From Caldilineae bacterium (GTDB lineage Bacteria; Chloroflexota; Anaerolineae; J102): a stretch of DNA of 8,103 nucleotides. Made by a program: the position numbers and the translations under genes. Shown one piece after another: positions 7,701 through 8,103 of the stretch (the stretch's first letter is position 1; each line of letters starts with the position of its first letter). The notes below the pieces were generated by a model. It searched no databases. It was not told where the DNA came from and saw nothing but the letters and a program-made list of their open reading frames with translations. The DNA lies in the NCBI GenBank assembly GCA_003694905.1, contig RFJM01000316.1, positions 1 through 8,103 of the forward strand. Direction: 5' to 3'.

Positions 7701-8103
7701 GTCCCGGCGCAGTGCCCCAACTGAGCCAGTAGACCCGCTCGCGGCTGTAGCGGCTGTCGGATCCCTGGCCGTAGAAGAGGATGCGATCGCCGGGATCGAA
7801 GCGGCCGTCCGCTTCACCTTCGACCCAGATGGCCACCTCTTGTCCCCTGCTGCTCAGACTCAGGGTGCGGGCGTCCAGCTTGGACAGGTTAGCGCCGGCA
7901 TCCACCAGATCCTGATAGGTGATGGCGTACAGCCCCTCGCGGTCGATATGGATGCGAACCTGGCCCAAGGTCATGGCGGATACACGGCTCTGCGCGGCAG
8001 CTGGGGAGGGACGGCGCCACGCACGGCCCTGTTCGTAGTTGATGATGCTGCGGCGCAGGGTCGGCTCGAAATAAGGGTCGGGACGGGGAGACGGCAGCGC
8101 GGA
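4708..8103 (-). CDS. Gingipain-type (C25) cysteine peptidase with CARDB-like repeats and PPC-like C-terminal domain, 5' truncated
   Basis: The frame is open from the window edge to a stop at 4710-4708, giving 1131 visible residues; the true start and any signal peptide lie beyond 8103. The Met at 7974 is internal, because the preceding 43 codons are open and protein-like (EPTLRRSIINYEQGRAW). Numbered from that Met: an N-terminal beta-rich region (1-340); a C25 peptidase domain (about 345-705) with the His of NYIGHGQ (His575) and the Cys of SMTCLDGRF (Cys609) as catalytic dyad, 34 residues apart as in gingipains; two CARDB/DUF11-like Ig repeats (about 710-832 and 836-958), each ending in a 'WPD-[GD]-[DN]-LTNN' motif; a PPC-like domain (961-1062) starting DDPLEPNDLATTAASL; and a tail ending LHVFLPSQRRSR. 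It is probably a secreted protease or a self-processing surface protein; the substrate is unknown. The gene runs against the lipoprotein gene, leaving 24 bases between their ends. Confidence 0.9.
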   Translation of the reverse strand, partial: SALPSPRPDPYFEPTLRRSIINYEQGRAWRRPSPAAAQSRVSAMTLGQVRIHIDREGLYAITYQDLVDAGANLSKLDARTLSLSSRGQEVAIWVEGEADGRFDPGDRILFYGQGSDSRYSRERVYWLSWGTAPGRRMTTRDVNPGLGGTPVTTYMARVQFEENDYYISSLPATGQADRWYWQRYNVGTRPNIPTLSLDAPLANPLASGQAELRVVLRGSTTYFNISPDHRVRLSINGTQIGTGEWDGQAELDATYPFSASLLADGNNILRITATNDTGAPSDSAYLNRFELRYPRSLMAQDGHLIFEHTFAGRARFQVAGFGTSPLMGLDVTQAEEPVRLLNGQVQDSAYLFSDNAAGTARYLIWPEAEPLRPQRIVGDTFSNLHSAGNRADYLIITHADFRDAIEPLAQYRRSQGYEVLVIDVQDIYDEFNNGELSPEAIRDFLDYAYHYWQAPAPAYVLLVGDGTYDYLNYLGGQHRNWIPPYLDVVDPFIRETATDNRLVTVSGSDILPDLFIGRFPANSVAEVTTLVNKTINYEQSPPPGDWAMRNVFIADNADIAGDFAALSDKVADQLVPDLYTPYRQKIYLGVNYSSPINARNAIIAAFNQGALITNYIGHGQVQHWASEFLFRATDAAALGNGGRLPVQLSMTCLDGRFHEVASDALAEELVRNAGGGAVASWAATGLGVAHGHDYMHQGFYRTLFEQGERTLGPLTTAGKIALYTGDTNGVFHDLIDTFGLLGDPALRLALATNDVSITLEEAPAMPLAQGDDVVLRFGLLNTGPMAAPEVVVSAGLPPLQNLEATSDLGPVQIGAGLPVSFTLGTLGAGQSATLTVTGTLPAALPQNRYLITATVTSGWPDGDLTNNETMPRWLELAAADASVGLVAASTQALAAGDLFSAMVKFTNVGPGDATGVAITLPLPSAIQALSWTSTDPATTQQSSYPLVFHLPSLPVGAAGAITVDGVAGNTALRTQVQATLHSDWPDDNLTNNTSQPITILIAGDDPLEPNDLATTAASLSVPADLPDLSYSRAGEQDWFLFSAQAGSSYLFYTDNLSKGGQTMLLIYDAKGVEMARSLGDASGTRLLWQAPASGQYYVVVTRPGAGDTVFLYDLHSRYGLHVFLPSQRRSR
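5101..5847 (-). repeat. Two tandem CARDB/DUF11-like modules within the C25 peptidase gene
   Basis: Two successive modules of about 123 residues (5479-5847 and 5101-5469) share order and ending. Each opens with a 'DVSITL' or 'DASVGLV' strand, passes through LLNTGPM or FTNVGPGD and a G-x-G/A-rich strand, and closes with SGWPDGDLTNN (5503-5535) or SDWPDDNLTNN (5128-5160), exactly 125 codons apart. At the DNA level the closing motifs are similar but not identical, so this is an old duplication rather than a fresh repeat. Such modules usually act as spacers or adhesive Ig-like stalks behind surface enzymes. Confidence 0.7.

Overview
The window is GC-rich, densely coding DNA that looks like a Chloroflexota genome, most likely of the Anaerolineae/Caldilineae/Ardenticatenia type. 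This rests on domain style only: a secreted lipoprotein combining an NBR1-type Ig-like domain with an SdrD-B/Cna-B-like domain, a gingipain-type (C25) peptidase with CARDB-like and PPC-like tails, a bacterial Ras/Rab-like GTPase, and a kinase-like protein fused to an OmpR-type DNA-binding domain. No rRNA or other phylogenetic marker is present, so the assignment is an inference. No tRNA, CRISPR array, insertion sequence, integrase or phage gene was seen.

Layout. Positions 2-238 (+) hold the C-terminal end of a protein finishing in a bacterial SH3 domain. After 35 bases comes a 171-residue Ras/Rab-like GTPase (274-789, +). After a 159-base gap comes a 636-residue PAS / HisKA / degenerate HATPase / winged-helix regulator (949-2859, +). 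A 174-base intergenic region follows, with a good sigma-70-like promoter (-35 at 2930-2935, -10 at 2953-2958) and a strong ribosome binding site. These drive a 549-residue multidomain lipoprotein (3034-4683, +). The minus strand from 8103 down to 4708 encodes most of a large C25 cysteine peptidase, open at its 5' end, whose 3' end lies only 24 bases from the convergent lipoprotein gene.

How the parts may work together. The three left-hand genes run in the same direction and read as a signalling group: an SH3-bearing protein (possibly envelope-located), a small GTPase with altered catalytic positions, and a transcription factor built from a sensor-kinase scaffold that has lost its ATP-binding residues. 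The most attractive hypothesis is a GTPase-to-transcription-factor switch, with the kinase core serving as a dimerisation or ligand-sensing platform. The right-hand genes look like cell-surface or secreted products. Whether the regulator controls the lipoprotein promoter immediately downstream of it is untested.
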